Shown one piece after another: positions 7,635 through 16,400 of a stretch of 64,000 nucleotides of DNA (position 1 is the first letter of the stretch; each line of letters begins with the position of its first letter). The notes beneath the pieces were generated by a model. The model made no database searches. It was not told the origin of the DNA and was given only the letters and a program-made list of their open reading frames with translations. A program made the position numbers and the translations under genes. Source of the stretch: Clostridiales bacterium (GTDB lineage: Bacteria > Bacillota > Clostridia > Peptostreptococcales > Anaerovoracaceae); assembly GCA_015243575.1 (NCBI GenBank), contig CP042469.1:1-64000 (forward strand). Direction: 5' to 3'.

Positions 7635-8408
7635 ATGCGTACAGGGATTTTTTTTGATATTGACGGAACATTACGCGATGCAAATACCTTTTACTTGCCG
7701 GAAACAACCGCCGGCGCCTTGCAAAAACTGCGTGAACAAGGATATTTTTTAGCAATTGCCACTGGACGGATTATGTATGAAATCTCCAATGACATCAGAG
7801 ATCTAATCGATTGGGATGCATTCGTCTGCTCCAACGGCCAGGCGATTTATACGAAGAAACGTGAGCTCTTAAACGCACATTATTTTTCTAAAGATTTGGT
7901 CAATCATTGTATTGAAGTATCTCATAAAGCCGGTATGCCGCTATATTTAACTACGGAAGGCGGTCCGCCATTTATTACAGAAGCCTCCAATGAAACCATA
8001 AAGGAGGTCTGCAGTTATTTTAAGATGAAAGTGCCGCCAACCAAGCCCTATGAAAACGAAACTATTTTATCTATGATGGCCTTTGGTAAATCGGACGAGG
8101 ATTTTGCTGATTTTGAGAATATGGATGAAATAGAACTTCTGCACGGGCATCACCATTTTGCAGACGTTGTTTTGAGCGGATTTTCCAAGCATAAAGGGAT
8201 CGAAGCGGTAATGCAGAACTTTGACATAAAAGAATATATCGCTTTTGGAGATTCGCTAAATGATTATGAAATGTTGAAAAATGCTAATATATCTGTTGCT
8301 ATGGGTGATTCCCATCCTGACTTGATTACAATTGTAGATTTTCATACAAACAAAGTAAGTGAAGACGGTGTCATGAGGGCATGTAAATACTTAAAGCTAA
8401 TTGGCTGA
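7635..8408 (+). CDS. HAD-IIB (Cof-type) phosphatase
   Basis: 257 residues with the HAD motifs: F-D-I-D-G-T-L at residues 6-12 (nucleophile and acid/base Asp), A-T-G-R (motif II), K-H-K-G near residue 195 (motif III Lys), and G-D-S-L-N-D-Y-E-M-L (motif IV). The large cap inserted between motifs II and III marks type IIB sugar-phosphate phosphatases. GGAAAGG precedes the ATG at 7635; a TTG at 7611 inside the HPr gene is not a good start. In this PTS locus it probably dephosphorylates a sugar phosphate, but the substrate is inferred. Confidence 0.85.
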   Translation: MRTGIFFDIDGTLRDANTFYLPETTAGALQKLREQGYFLAIATGRIMYEISNDIRDLIDWDAFVCSNGQAIYTKKRELLNAHYFSKDLVNHCIEVSHKAGMPLYLTTEGGPPFITEASNETIKEVCSYFKMKVPPTKPYENETILSMMAFGKSDEDFADFENMDEIELLHGHHHFADVVLSGFSKHKGIEAVMQNFDIKEYIAFGDSLNDYEMLKNANISVAMGDSHPDLITIVDFHTNKVSEDGVMRACKYLKLIG

Positions 8409-8443
8409 ATTCAGCCGGTTCTATGAAAAATGGGGTGGAATCC

Positions 8444-9319
8444 ATGAAACTAAATCAACCGGAAGCTGTTTTGTTTATTCCGGACGGACAGGTACAAGAC
8501 CATGCACTTTGCCGCACAACAGAACTGTGCATCGCGGCACATCAGGATGATATTGAGATTATGGCATACGGACCCATCGTTAGCTGTTACGGCAGGGAAG
8601 ATAGGTGGTTTACAGGTGTTGTTGTGACAGACGGGGCCGGTTCTCCAAGAAGTGGGGTCTATGCAAATTATACCGACGAAGAAATGAAAAAGATCAGAGT
8701 GCAGGAGCAAATGGAAGCTGCGACAATTGGTAAATATGCCGCACAGTTTTTATTGGCTTATCCAAGCAGCTTTGTGAAGGATGCAAAAAACGATCTAGTA
8801 ATAAAGGAACTTGCTGAATTGATTGAAATCTGTAATCCAGAAGTAGTTTATACACACAATTTTGCAGATAAACACGATACACATGTGGCTGTTGCCCTAA
8901 GAGTAATTGCGGCAATAAGGATGTTATCGAAAGAAAAGCGTCCTAAAAAGGTGTACTCTCTGGAAGTCTGGAGAGGGCTTGATTGGTTGTGTGATGAGGA
9001 CAAAACCGTTTTTGACACATCTTCGCATCGAAACCTTGCCGCCGCCTTGCTTGGTGTTTATGACAGCCAAATTGCCGGAGGCAAGCGATATGATCTTGCT
9101 GTATTAGGTAGAAGAGCTGCAAATGCAACGTTTAGTGCGGATCATGCCACCGATGATAGTGATAGCATGTCATACGGATTAGACATTACTCCGCTGATAG
9201 AAAATGATTCTCTTGATATAACTGATTTTACCGTAAATTTCATATTGAAATTTAAAAGTGATGTTATAAATCGAATTGCTTCCTTTACAACTCCAAATCG
9301 GTTGGATGGGATTTTCTGA
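8444..9319 (+). CDS. PIG-L (LmbE) family deacetylase
   Basis: 291 residues. The zinc-binding A-H-Q-D-D motif near residue 30 and the H-D-T-H pair near residue 146 are the PIG-L metal ligands; the H-x-D-D aspartate is the usual catalytic base. These enzymes deacetylate N-acetylglucosamine-containing molecules. The start at 8444 has GGGGTGG upstream; the ATG at 8423 lacks one. It closes the HPr-HAD-deacetylase unit and is followed by a terminator. No NagA-type deacetylase is present in the window, so it could supply the deacetylation step for the sugar brought in by the PTS; this is inference. Confidence 0.85.
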   Translation: MKLNQPEAVLFIPDGQVQDHALCRTTELCIAAHQDDIEIMAYGPIVSCYGREDRWFTGVVVTDGAGSPRSGVYANYTDEEMKKIRVQEQMEAATIGKYAAQFLLAYPSSFVKDAKNDLVIKELAELIEICNPEVVYTHNFADKHDTHVAVALRVIAAIRMLSKEKRPKKVYSLEVWRGLDWLCDEDKTVFDTSSHRNLAAALLGVYDSQIAGGKRYDLAVLGRRAANATFSADHATDDSDSMSYGLDITPLIENDSLDITDFTVNFILKFKSDVINRIASFTTPNRLDGIF

Positions 9320-9342
9320 GCCAGTTATACTGAAGTACAGAA

Positions 9343-9378
9343 AAATCCCTCAGATGAGTCACTGAGGGATTTGATTTC
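9343..9378. terminator. Bidirectional terminator
   Basis: AAATCCCTCAG with CTGAGGGATTT (11-bp perfect stem, 8-base loop), flanked by A-rich left and T-rich right sides. It lies between convergent genes ending at 9319 and 9418 and can serve both. Confidence 0.85.
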
Positions 9379-9417
9379 TACAGATTGATAGGCATGGATA
9401 AGGCTGACTGACTTTGA

Positions 9418-10596
9418 TTAACTGGACAACAAGATATACTCCATACAGGGATCTGAAAGCCCGATATAATCTTGAATGGACTCTTCTCGTTGCACATCAG
9501 GGTTTAATGAAAGCATGTGATCATCCTCAATCAAATGATAATATTTGGTAGAATAACTGATGCGCAAGCCGGACTGTTCAAGCTTGACGCGCAGAACCTC
9601 ACCATAGCAGTTGGGTTTGCCGCCGGTGGGCTCTCCGACGAGTAGCGCATTGGTTTTGTTTTTCAGCGAGAAAACATTTAATAATGCAGAGGAAAACGTA
9701 TCTCTTCCGATGATTACAAATAGTCTGCCCTGCTGGTTGATCTGATCACATTTTGATAATGCGTCAATGAATGGGTCAAGCAGGGTGGAGTTTCCACCGG
9801 TATTGTTTCTCATATCAATCACAAGTTTTTCGAGCTTATTCTCCCTGACCGCATCCAGGAGTCTTTCGCCGAAAGATTGAACAGATTCTTCCGACATCTC
9901 CTTACAGATATTATATTTGAAATACAGCGTCCTTGATTTTTTCAGAAATTCCATCCAATAGTAACGGTCTGGATTTTTTCTGAAGAGGGGAAGCTTGTCG
10001 GCAGGGAAAGCGGCGCGATTTTCGTTTAGCTGTGACTGATATTGGGACAATGGGCAGGAAGGCACAAACCAATCACCACCTTCCCCACTTTCGTTTTCAT
10101 AAGTCAAAGTAAACCCATTCACTGAGCGGGCAAGCTTTAAGCCATACAGGTATTCTATAGCAGGCAGATATTTTGGAAGCATAGCCTTCCGATAGGAATG
10201 GTTTTCGTGAGAAATCATTGTGCTCATGATTGCAATGACGGTCTCTATCTCTACTCCGTCGATATGTGTAATCCTCTTATATCGCAGTATTTCATCTGTT
10301 TTTGCTGTATTGATCACACAAATACCATCTGAAAACCAATAAAACTCAAGAGGGCACAGATAGTAAACAGGGATATCGATGGAGGTATGGGCATCTCCTA
10401 TAGAAGCAACAATCTTTGCGATTTCAGCGGTAATCATAGGAGGCTCTAAACGATTCAGCTCATTTCTTAGGGACTGAATCTTTTTCAAATAGTTTGATTC
10501 GTTCATCTGGAAATATAGATTTTTATGACGCTTGGGAAGTTCATATTGCAGGAAGTCCAACACTTCGAGCCATTTCTGATCTGCCTTTTTCTTCAC
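9418..10596 (-). CDS. S41-family peptidase-like protein
   Basis: 392 residues. The C-terminal half carries S41 core features: V-I-D-M-R-N-N-T-G-G-N-S, the nucleophile region D-T-F-S-S-A-L-L-N, and V-G-E-P-T-G-G-K-P-N. No signal peptide is seen, and the usual PDZ domain is not obvious; the first 200 residues contain a short D-A-H-T-S segment typical of S41 N-terminal parts. It may be a cytoplasmic or non-classical tail-specific protease. It lies 31 bp after rsmH on the same strand, so it is probably in that operon. Substrate unknown. Confidence 0.75.
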   Translation of the reverse strand: MKKKADQKWLEVLDFLQYELPKRHKNLYFQMNESNYLKKIQSLRNELNRLEPPMITAEIAKIVASIGDAHTSIDIPVYYLCPLEFYWFSDGICVINTAKTDEILRYKRITHIDGVEIETVIAIMSTMISHENHSYRKAMLPKYLPAIEYLYGLKLARSVNGFTLTYENESGEGGDWFVPSCPLSQYQSQLNENRAAFPADKLPLFRKNPDRYYWMEFLKKSRTLYFKYNICKEMSEESVQSFGERLLDAVRENKLEKLVIDMRNNTGGNSTLLDPFIDALSKCDQINQQGRLFVIIGRDTFSSALLNVFSLKNKTNALLVGEPTGGKPNCYGEVLRVKLEQSGLRISYSTKYYHLIEDDHMLSLNPDVQREESIQDYIGLSDPCMEYILLSS

Positions 10597-10627
10597 GCTA
10601 TTCTCCTACTAAATCAATTGAAAGCAA

Positions 10628-11674
10628 CTATGCTTTGATCGCCCAACGCAACTTGGCAGAACGGGCTCGGCCATTGGTACTGCGCTCTTCTGCTGATGCC
10701 CGGATCGGTTCCTCTGCAATTTCACGATAAACTCCGTCGCGATAAAGACGCTGAAATGATTTTTTAACGAGGCGATCTTCCCCCGAGTGAAAGGAGAGGA
10801 TGGCAACCCGTCCTCCTTCGGCAAGGGCGGAAGGCAGTTTTTCTAAAAACTCATAAAGCACTTTAAATTCATCGTTGACATCAATACGCAGTGCTTGGAA
10901 ACATCTCTGACAAGCTTTCTTTATTTCTTCACTGCTGTTGCTGCCTGGTATGGTCTTCAAAGTGTTCTTGATGATCTGCTGAAGCTGGGTTGTAGTCGCG
11001 ACAGCGGTTCCCTTTCTGATTTCAGAAACGATAGCCCGGGCGATTGCTTTTGCGTTTGGTTCATCTGAGTTCTCTCTTAGCAACCCTTCTAATTCATCCT
11101 GAGAAATGGTTTTTAAACGTTCTGCAGCGGATGTCCCTTTTTTTGGATTTAGTCTTAAATCCAAAGGACCTTCTGCCTTGAACGTGAAGCCTCGTTCCGG
11201 ATTGTCTATTTGCATTGATGAGACACCCAAATCAGCCATGATGAAATTCAATGGTCCTGATTCAGCGATAATCTGATTGATGCTGGAGAAATTCATCTGC
11301 CGGATCGTCAGAATTTCCGCACCATAGCCTAAACTTTCTAAACGTGCCCTGGTACGCGGCAGTTCGATAGGGTCCACATCAATGGCATAAAGATGCCCTT
11401 TGAAATCCAGGCACTTGAGCATTTCCAGTGTATGGCCGCCATAACCAAGGGTTGCGTCCAGTCCCTTTTGTCCGGGGGTAATTTGCAGGAATTCCAATAT
11501 TTCATCAACGCAGATGGAACGGTGCATGCCCGCAGGGGTGCTTCCCTTTTGAATGACCTTTTCCACTGTATCGGTGTATTTTTCGGGCTGCAGCTCTTTA
11601 TATTTTTCCTGATATTTTTTGGGGTGCGTCCCCTTATATCGAATTCGCCGCTGATGTTTTTCCTCGTGATCCAT
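10628..11674 (-). CDS. rsmH: 16S rRNA (cytosine-1402-N4)-methyltransferase RsmH
   Basis: 348 residues. Hallmarks: H-R-S-I-C-V-D-E-I-L, G-L-D-A-T-L-G-Y-G-G-H-T (SAM loop), A-I-D-V-D-P, D-L-G-V-S-S-M-Q-I-D-N-P-E-R-G-F-T-F, and the C-terminal I-L-S-F-H-S-G-E-D-R-L-V-K. It methylates C1402 in the ribosomal P site. GGAGGAAGCA precedes the ATG. It has about 50 extra basic N-terminal residues compared with the roughly 310-residue enzyme and is not next to mraZ, ftsL or pbp genes. It may be a second copy in addition to one in a division cluster; this cannot be judged from the window. Confidence 0.92.
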   Translation of the reverse strand: MDHEEKHQRRIRYKGTHPKKYQEKYKELQPEKYTDTVEKVIQKGSTPAGMHRSICVDEILEFLQITPGQKGLDATLGYGGHTLEMLKCLDFKGHLYAIDVDPIELPRTRARLESLGYGAEILTIRQMNFSSINQIIAESGPLNFIMADLGVSSMQIDNPERGFTFKAEGPLDLRLNPKKGTSAAERLKTISQDELEGLLRENSDEPNAKAIARAIVSEIRKGTAVATTTQLQQIIKNTLKTIPGSNSSEEIKKACQRCFQALRIDVNDEFKVLYEFLEKLPSALAEGGRVAILSFHSGEDRLVKKSFQRLYRDGVYREIAEEPIRASAEERSTNGRARSAKLRWAIKA

Positions 11675-12118
11675 TGCTTCCTCCAGCCTTTTTCTATTAT
11701 TATAGCAAAAATATTATGAATACAGAGAAATTTTCTTCTATAATGGTAGGCAAAATCATAAGAGGGATGGTACTGGAATCCCCATCATATTTTTCTCCTT
11801 GACCTTTTCATGTCAATTATGAAGCGAGCTGGCCGAACGAGTGCGATTAGATTGACACAAAAGAGGTAAAATACTACAACTTCATATATTAAATATTACA
11901 TTTGGAAAATTAAGGGTGAAAGTATATAGTATCATATAAAGAGAATATTCTTGTTGAGGTAAGCATCATTCATTAAAAGCTGAAACCGATCTTCAGCTAT
12001 GTGGAATATTTACTAATTAACCAAGGGGGAATACATATGCGCAGATGATGCAAACATCACTAAATTACTTATTTCTAAGGTTACTTAATTGTATCGATTA
12101 ACTACGGAGGAAAATAGA
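11675..12118 (+). other. Gene-free stretch
   Basis: No coding sequence recognised. Near 12024 a strong AGGGGGAAT site is followed by an ATG that reads only three codons before a stop, which may be the remains of a lost start. The true start of the next gene is at 12119. Confidence 0.4.
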
Positions 12119-12667
12119 ATGAAGGAGTACACCAGCGTACTCTACTGTTATTACAAGGAAATCGCGAAAGAAACAATAGAAGAACATATAAACAACTCAG
12201 AGATATTGTGGGATGAATCTTTTGTAGATCAATATGGTGCCGAGAACATTGCACAACTCAAACTACAAAATGAGCAATTTCTTTTGCAGCATATGAATAG
12301 TTTTGATGGCAATATGCTTCTGGCAGTTTCCGAAAAATCATTTACTACAACCTCTACGGTATTTGGCACGGCCAACCAAAAGCTATTCGATTTCAAGGTT
12401 ACAACTCGGTTTGGTTATAATGGTACAGACGTACAATATTTATTACCGAGCTCTACAGGTACGATTTATAGCGGAGATTGGACTTACCAGGGTGTTGATT
12501 CTAGTTACAGCGGTCAAGTACTTTTTACGATACCCAATGTTGGTATTGCGGGTGATGTTGATAAAAAGGGTTTATTCAAGCGTGCCATTTTCCAGACTAC
12601 TAGCTATACAATTATTCATCAGAGATGTCTCGGAGATGGAACTTATGTAGGGAATGTTATCTATTAA
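12119..12667 (+). CDS. Hypothetical protein, 182 residues
   Basis: Not recognised. The ATG at 12119 follows ACGGAGGAAAATAG; a TTG at 12089 is less likely. The N-terminal 65 residues are helical and charged; the rest is rich in T, S, G and aromatic residues and probably beta-sheet, with Y-N-G-T-D-V-Q-Y and Y-S-G-D-W-T-Y-Q-G-V-D-S-S-Y-S-G stretches reminiscent of a secreted or surface module, yet no signal peptide is seen. The segment I-L-W-D-E-S-F-V-D-Q-Y resembles I-S-W-N-P-E-F-V-D-K-Y in the next gene. A terminator follows. Confidence 0.6.
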   Translation: MKEYTSVLYCYYKEIAKETIEEHINNSEILWDESFVDQYGAENIAQLKLQNEQFLLQHMNSFDGNMLLAVSEKSFTTTSTVFGTANQKLFDFKVTTRFGYNGTDVQYLLPSSTGTIYSGDWTYQGVDSSYSGQVLFTIPNVGIAGDVDKKGLFKRAIFQTTSYTIIHQRCLGDGTYVGNVIY

Positions 12668-12703
12668 AAATCAGATATAAAATCAGATAAGAATCGACGA
12701 GGT

Positions 12704-12750
12704 TGAGGCTTCCAATGACTGAAAGTACCTGAGGAAGCCTCACGTTTATT
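12704..12750 (+). terminator. Hairpin terminator
   Basis: TGAGGCTTCC paired with GGAAGCCTCA, 19-base loop, followed by CGTTTATT. Ends the hypothetical gene at 12667. Confidence 0.7.
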
Positions 12751-12803
12751 CATTTCACATAATAAGTTTATAAGGTTAAAAAGACTAAGAGGAGGTTATG
12801 CAG

Positions 12804-13262
12804 GTGGACAAAAGAAAACTATTTTTTAGCATGATCACTTTTGCAATTATAATTGGAGTGAGTTTTTTGTACATTAATGCCAGCCAACTAACTTCTATCG
12901 ATTACAATAGTATGGTTCAAGTAATTAATTCTATTGAGAATGATAGAGCAAAAGAGGTTGTGCTGGATTTATATTATGCTCCTGTTTATAGTACATCTAC
13001 AACAAGCGAAGTAAAAGATGGAGATCAGCCAGAGACAGAGAAAGAGCAAGAAGACGCAAATGACAATGAGGAATTCAAAGAGGAAATTAAAAAGTTATCA
13101 GTAGTGTCAGGTGCGGAGCTAGAGGGAGAAGTGAAAAAAATCGTTGAAAAAATAGTGAGCGAGAATATAAAAAGAGATAATATCAGCTGGAATCCTGAAT
13201 TTGTGGATAAATACATAAAAAAATATTGCCCCGAATATTTGCCCCTGATAGAAGAAAAATGA
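12804..13262 (+). CDS. Hypothetical membrane-anchored protein
   Basis: About 152 residues with one N-terminal membrane segment (F-S-M-I-T-F-A-I-I-I-G-V-S-F-L-Y-I) after a K-R-K start, then an acidic, low-complexity linker (D-Q-P-E-T-E-K-E-Q-E-D) and a helical C-terminal part. The GTG at 12804 lies eight bases from AGAGGAGG; the ATG at 12798 is only two bases away. The C-terminal I-S-W-N-P-E-F-V-D-K-Y segment resembles one in the previous gene, suggesting related extracytoplasmic or partner domains. Not a known family to me. Confidence 0.6.
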   Translation: MDKRKLFFSMITFAIIIGVSFLYINASQLTSIDYNSMVQVINSIENDRAKEVVLDLYYAPVYSTSTTSEVKDGDQPETEKEQEDANDNEEFKEEIKKLSVVSGAELEGEVKKIVEKIVSENIKRDNISWNPEFVDKYIKKYCPEYLPLIEEK

Positions 13263-13293
13263 TGGTGTAGAAATCCAAGAAAAATAAGAATGC

Positions 13294-13331
13294 AAGAGAC
13301 CTGTAATATGGTCTCTTTGTTTATTTTTTGT
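13294..13331 (+). terminator. Rho-independent terminator
   Basis: AAGAGACC with GGTCTCTT, 8-base loop, followed by TGTTTATTTTTTG. Confidence 0.8.
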
Positions 13332-13431
13332 TGATTTGAATTTTGTAGAATAATGTAGAATAAGCAATGTTAAATACAACTTTTATTTCTAACCATACGC
13401 TATAACCATTATGAAAAGAGGAGAAATGATT

Positions 13432-16400
13432 ATGAAAAGAAGACTTAAACGCGGTTTGGCCATCCTGATCGCTTTGAGCATGATGCTGACGTTAGTGCCT
13501 GGCAGCGGCATGCAGAATGTATATGCGTCTGGCACAGATGTGCGCACTGATATGCTCGATCTGACCGAAGAATCTGTTACATATCGTACAAGCGGCGGTT
13601 TGGACAGCAGTGCAGATCCCCGAAATACCGATATTACAGACACGGCAGAGGGATGGTCCTGGCACTATCAGTCGAAAACGCTCACATTGGAAGGAATTAA
13701 CCTAATCACCGTCGAAACGACAGCCCTCAGGCTGCCGGAGAATTCTACAATCGTGCTTGCCGAAGACAGCGACAACACAGTGACCAGTACATATGACAGC
13801 GACGTTGTTGGGGAGGCAGACTGCTTAGGAATTTCCTGTGAAGGGAATCTGACCATTGAGGGATCGGGTACGTTAAGTGTACAAAGCGGCAATACTGCAA
13901 ATAATTATAGTTTGGCAATATACACGCCAAATGACCTTACCATTTCAGGAGGAACCATCAATGCGTCAGGAGGGGCTGCGTCTAGTTCGAGTACGGGCTT
14001 ATACAGCCTCGGAACGATTAGTATCACTGGTGGAACCATAACTGCTGAAGGATCTTCTGAAGCGGGATATAGTTACGGTATATGCAGCTTAGCCAATCTC
14101 TCTATCACTGGAGGCACAATTGATGTGTCGGGAGGAGCTTCATCCTTGTCGAGCGTTGGATTGTATTGCGATGGCAACATGAGCATCACAGATGGAACCA
14201 TAACTGCTGACGGAGCTTCTGATACAGGATATAGTTATGGCATATACAGTGTAGGGAACCTCTCTATTTCAGATGGTATAATCAACACGTCAGGAGGCGA
14301 CGACACGCAATATAGCATGGGTATTTGTACAACAGGAGATTTCTCTGTTACTGGCGGAACTGTAACGGCTGTTGGCGGCGTCAATGCAGATGAAGTTAGT
14401 TATGGGATCTTAGTCAGTGCAGATTTAAAGAAAGCAATCACTACCTTTTCCGGCGGTACTGTATCTGCGTCGGGAGGTGACAACACACCGTATAGTATTG
14501 GAATATGTGGTGCTGGAGATACCACATTTACAGCAGGAACCATTGCTGCAACAGGAAATCTTGCTGCGGAAGAGAGCCATGGAATTGCGGTAACAGCTGG
14601 TTCGGCAATCTTTTCCGGCAGCGCTGTTTATGCAAAATCTAACGCAGACGCTCCTCTCGCTTACGCTGTATTTGCAACGCTTGGCATAACAGATGAGGAT
14701 ATGACAGTATTGCAGAAAGATTTAGAATCAGCTTACACCCAGCAGGTAACGAAAGAGAATGTGGAGAGCTTCTATACATACCTAACGGATAAGGGCACGA
14801 TTGCGAATGATATCAGGATTACAGAGGGCAGTGCTGCTGTGTCAAGCAAGATAGTGGCAGGAATGATGGGGGCAGTTCTTCCTGGTACAGACACGATTAC
14901 CGTTACACTGGCGGGCAGTACGTTCGCAAATCTCGCGCAAGGTGAGGATGTATCAGTCTGGTTCCATAATCTGCCTGAGGGTCTTTCTGTTACGGTTGGC
15001 AATGTTACGTCAGGCACCATAGAACTTGTTTTTTCAGGGACACCAGGTACCGTATCGAACGAAACGATTTCGATTACCATTCCAAAAGGAAAATTAAATA
15101 CTGATAGTGATATTGAAGTTACAAAGAACAGCGATACAAAATTTGATATTACTCAGGAGGAGCCGAGGAAGACGATCCTCGATCTGACCGCCAACAATGT
15201 TACCTATCAGAAAGAAGGCGGAGGCACGGGAAGCGGAACACCAACCAGTTCTAGTATTACCAACACGGCAGAAGGCTGGCGGTGGTATAAAAACGCAGAG
15301 GAAAGCTATTCCGAAAATACACTGGTTTTAGACGGGATCAGCCTGATTACAGCCAATCAAATTGCGGTCAAGCTTCCTGCCGGCTCCACGATTGTACTTG
15401 CCGATGACAGTGAAAATTTCATCGAGAGCATCTTTGATGGAACCATCGCGACAAGCGGCATTACCTGCATGGGTGATTTGAAGATAATGGGAAGTACTGG
15501 TTCGCTGCGTGTTACAAGCGGCAGTTCTGAAAACTCCTATAGCGCAGCCTTTGACGTAACCGGCGGCCTTTCTGTTTTGGGCGGTAACCTTTCTGCCGAC
15601 AGCGGGAACGCATACGGAAGCAGTATGGGATTTTATGTAGGAGGACCGATTAACATCAGTGGGGGAACGATAACCGCAACAGGAGATAACGCAACGAGCT
15701 CATATGGCATACGCAGTCTTAGCACCATAACGGTCACAGGCGGTACTGTAAGGGCAACGGGCAGCACTGCATCAGGCGGAAGCTATGGTATCTTTGCTAT
15801 GAATACAGCTACCTTTTCCGATGGTGTAGTATATGCAAAATCTGGTGCTGCTCCGTTGTCGCATGCAGTGTATGCGGTATCAGGTATTACAGATGCCGGT
15901 ATGACAGCACTTCAGAAGGACAGCAATGAGGACTACGCGCTAGCGCTAACGAAGATTGCAACGAACTATACCCATGATGCTGCTGTAGCAACAGACATCA
16001 AGATCGTTGAGACCCCGGTCAGCTATCTGCTTCAGGTTGAAGGTGGAGGTGATGGGTCGACAGAAAGTGGAAATTATATGCCTGGCACCGATATTTCCAT
16101 CAGCGCAGGCACCAAAATCGGATACACCTTCAGTGGCTGGACTACCTCAGGCGGGGGCGTCTTTGACAATAGCACCCTTCCAAACACCACATTCACAATG
16201 CCTGATTCGGCTGTTACAATCACAGCAACCTGGACAGAAGTTCAGACCCCGGTCAGCTATCTGCTTCAGGTTGAAGGTGGAGGTGATGGGTCGACAGAAA
16301 GCGGAGATTATGCAGCAGGCACTGTTGTTTCCATCAGCGCAGGCACCAAAAACGGATACACCTTCAGTGGCTGGACCACCTCAGGCGGGGGCGTCTTTGA

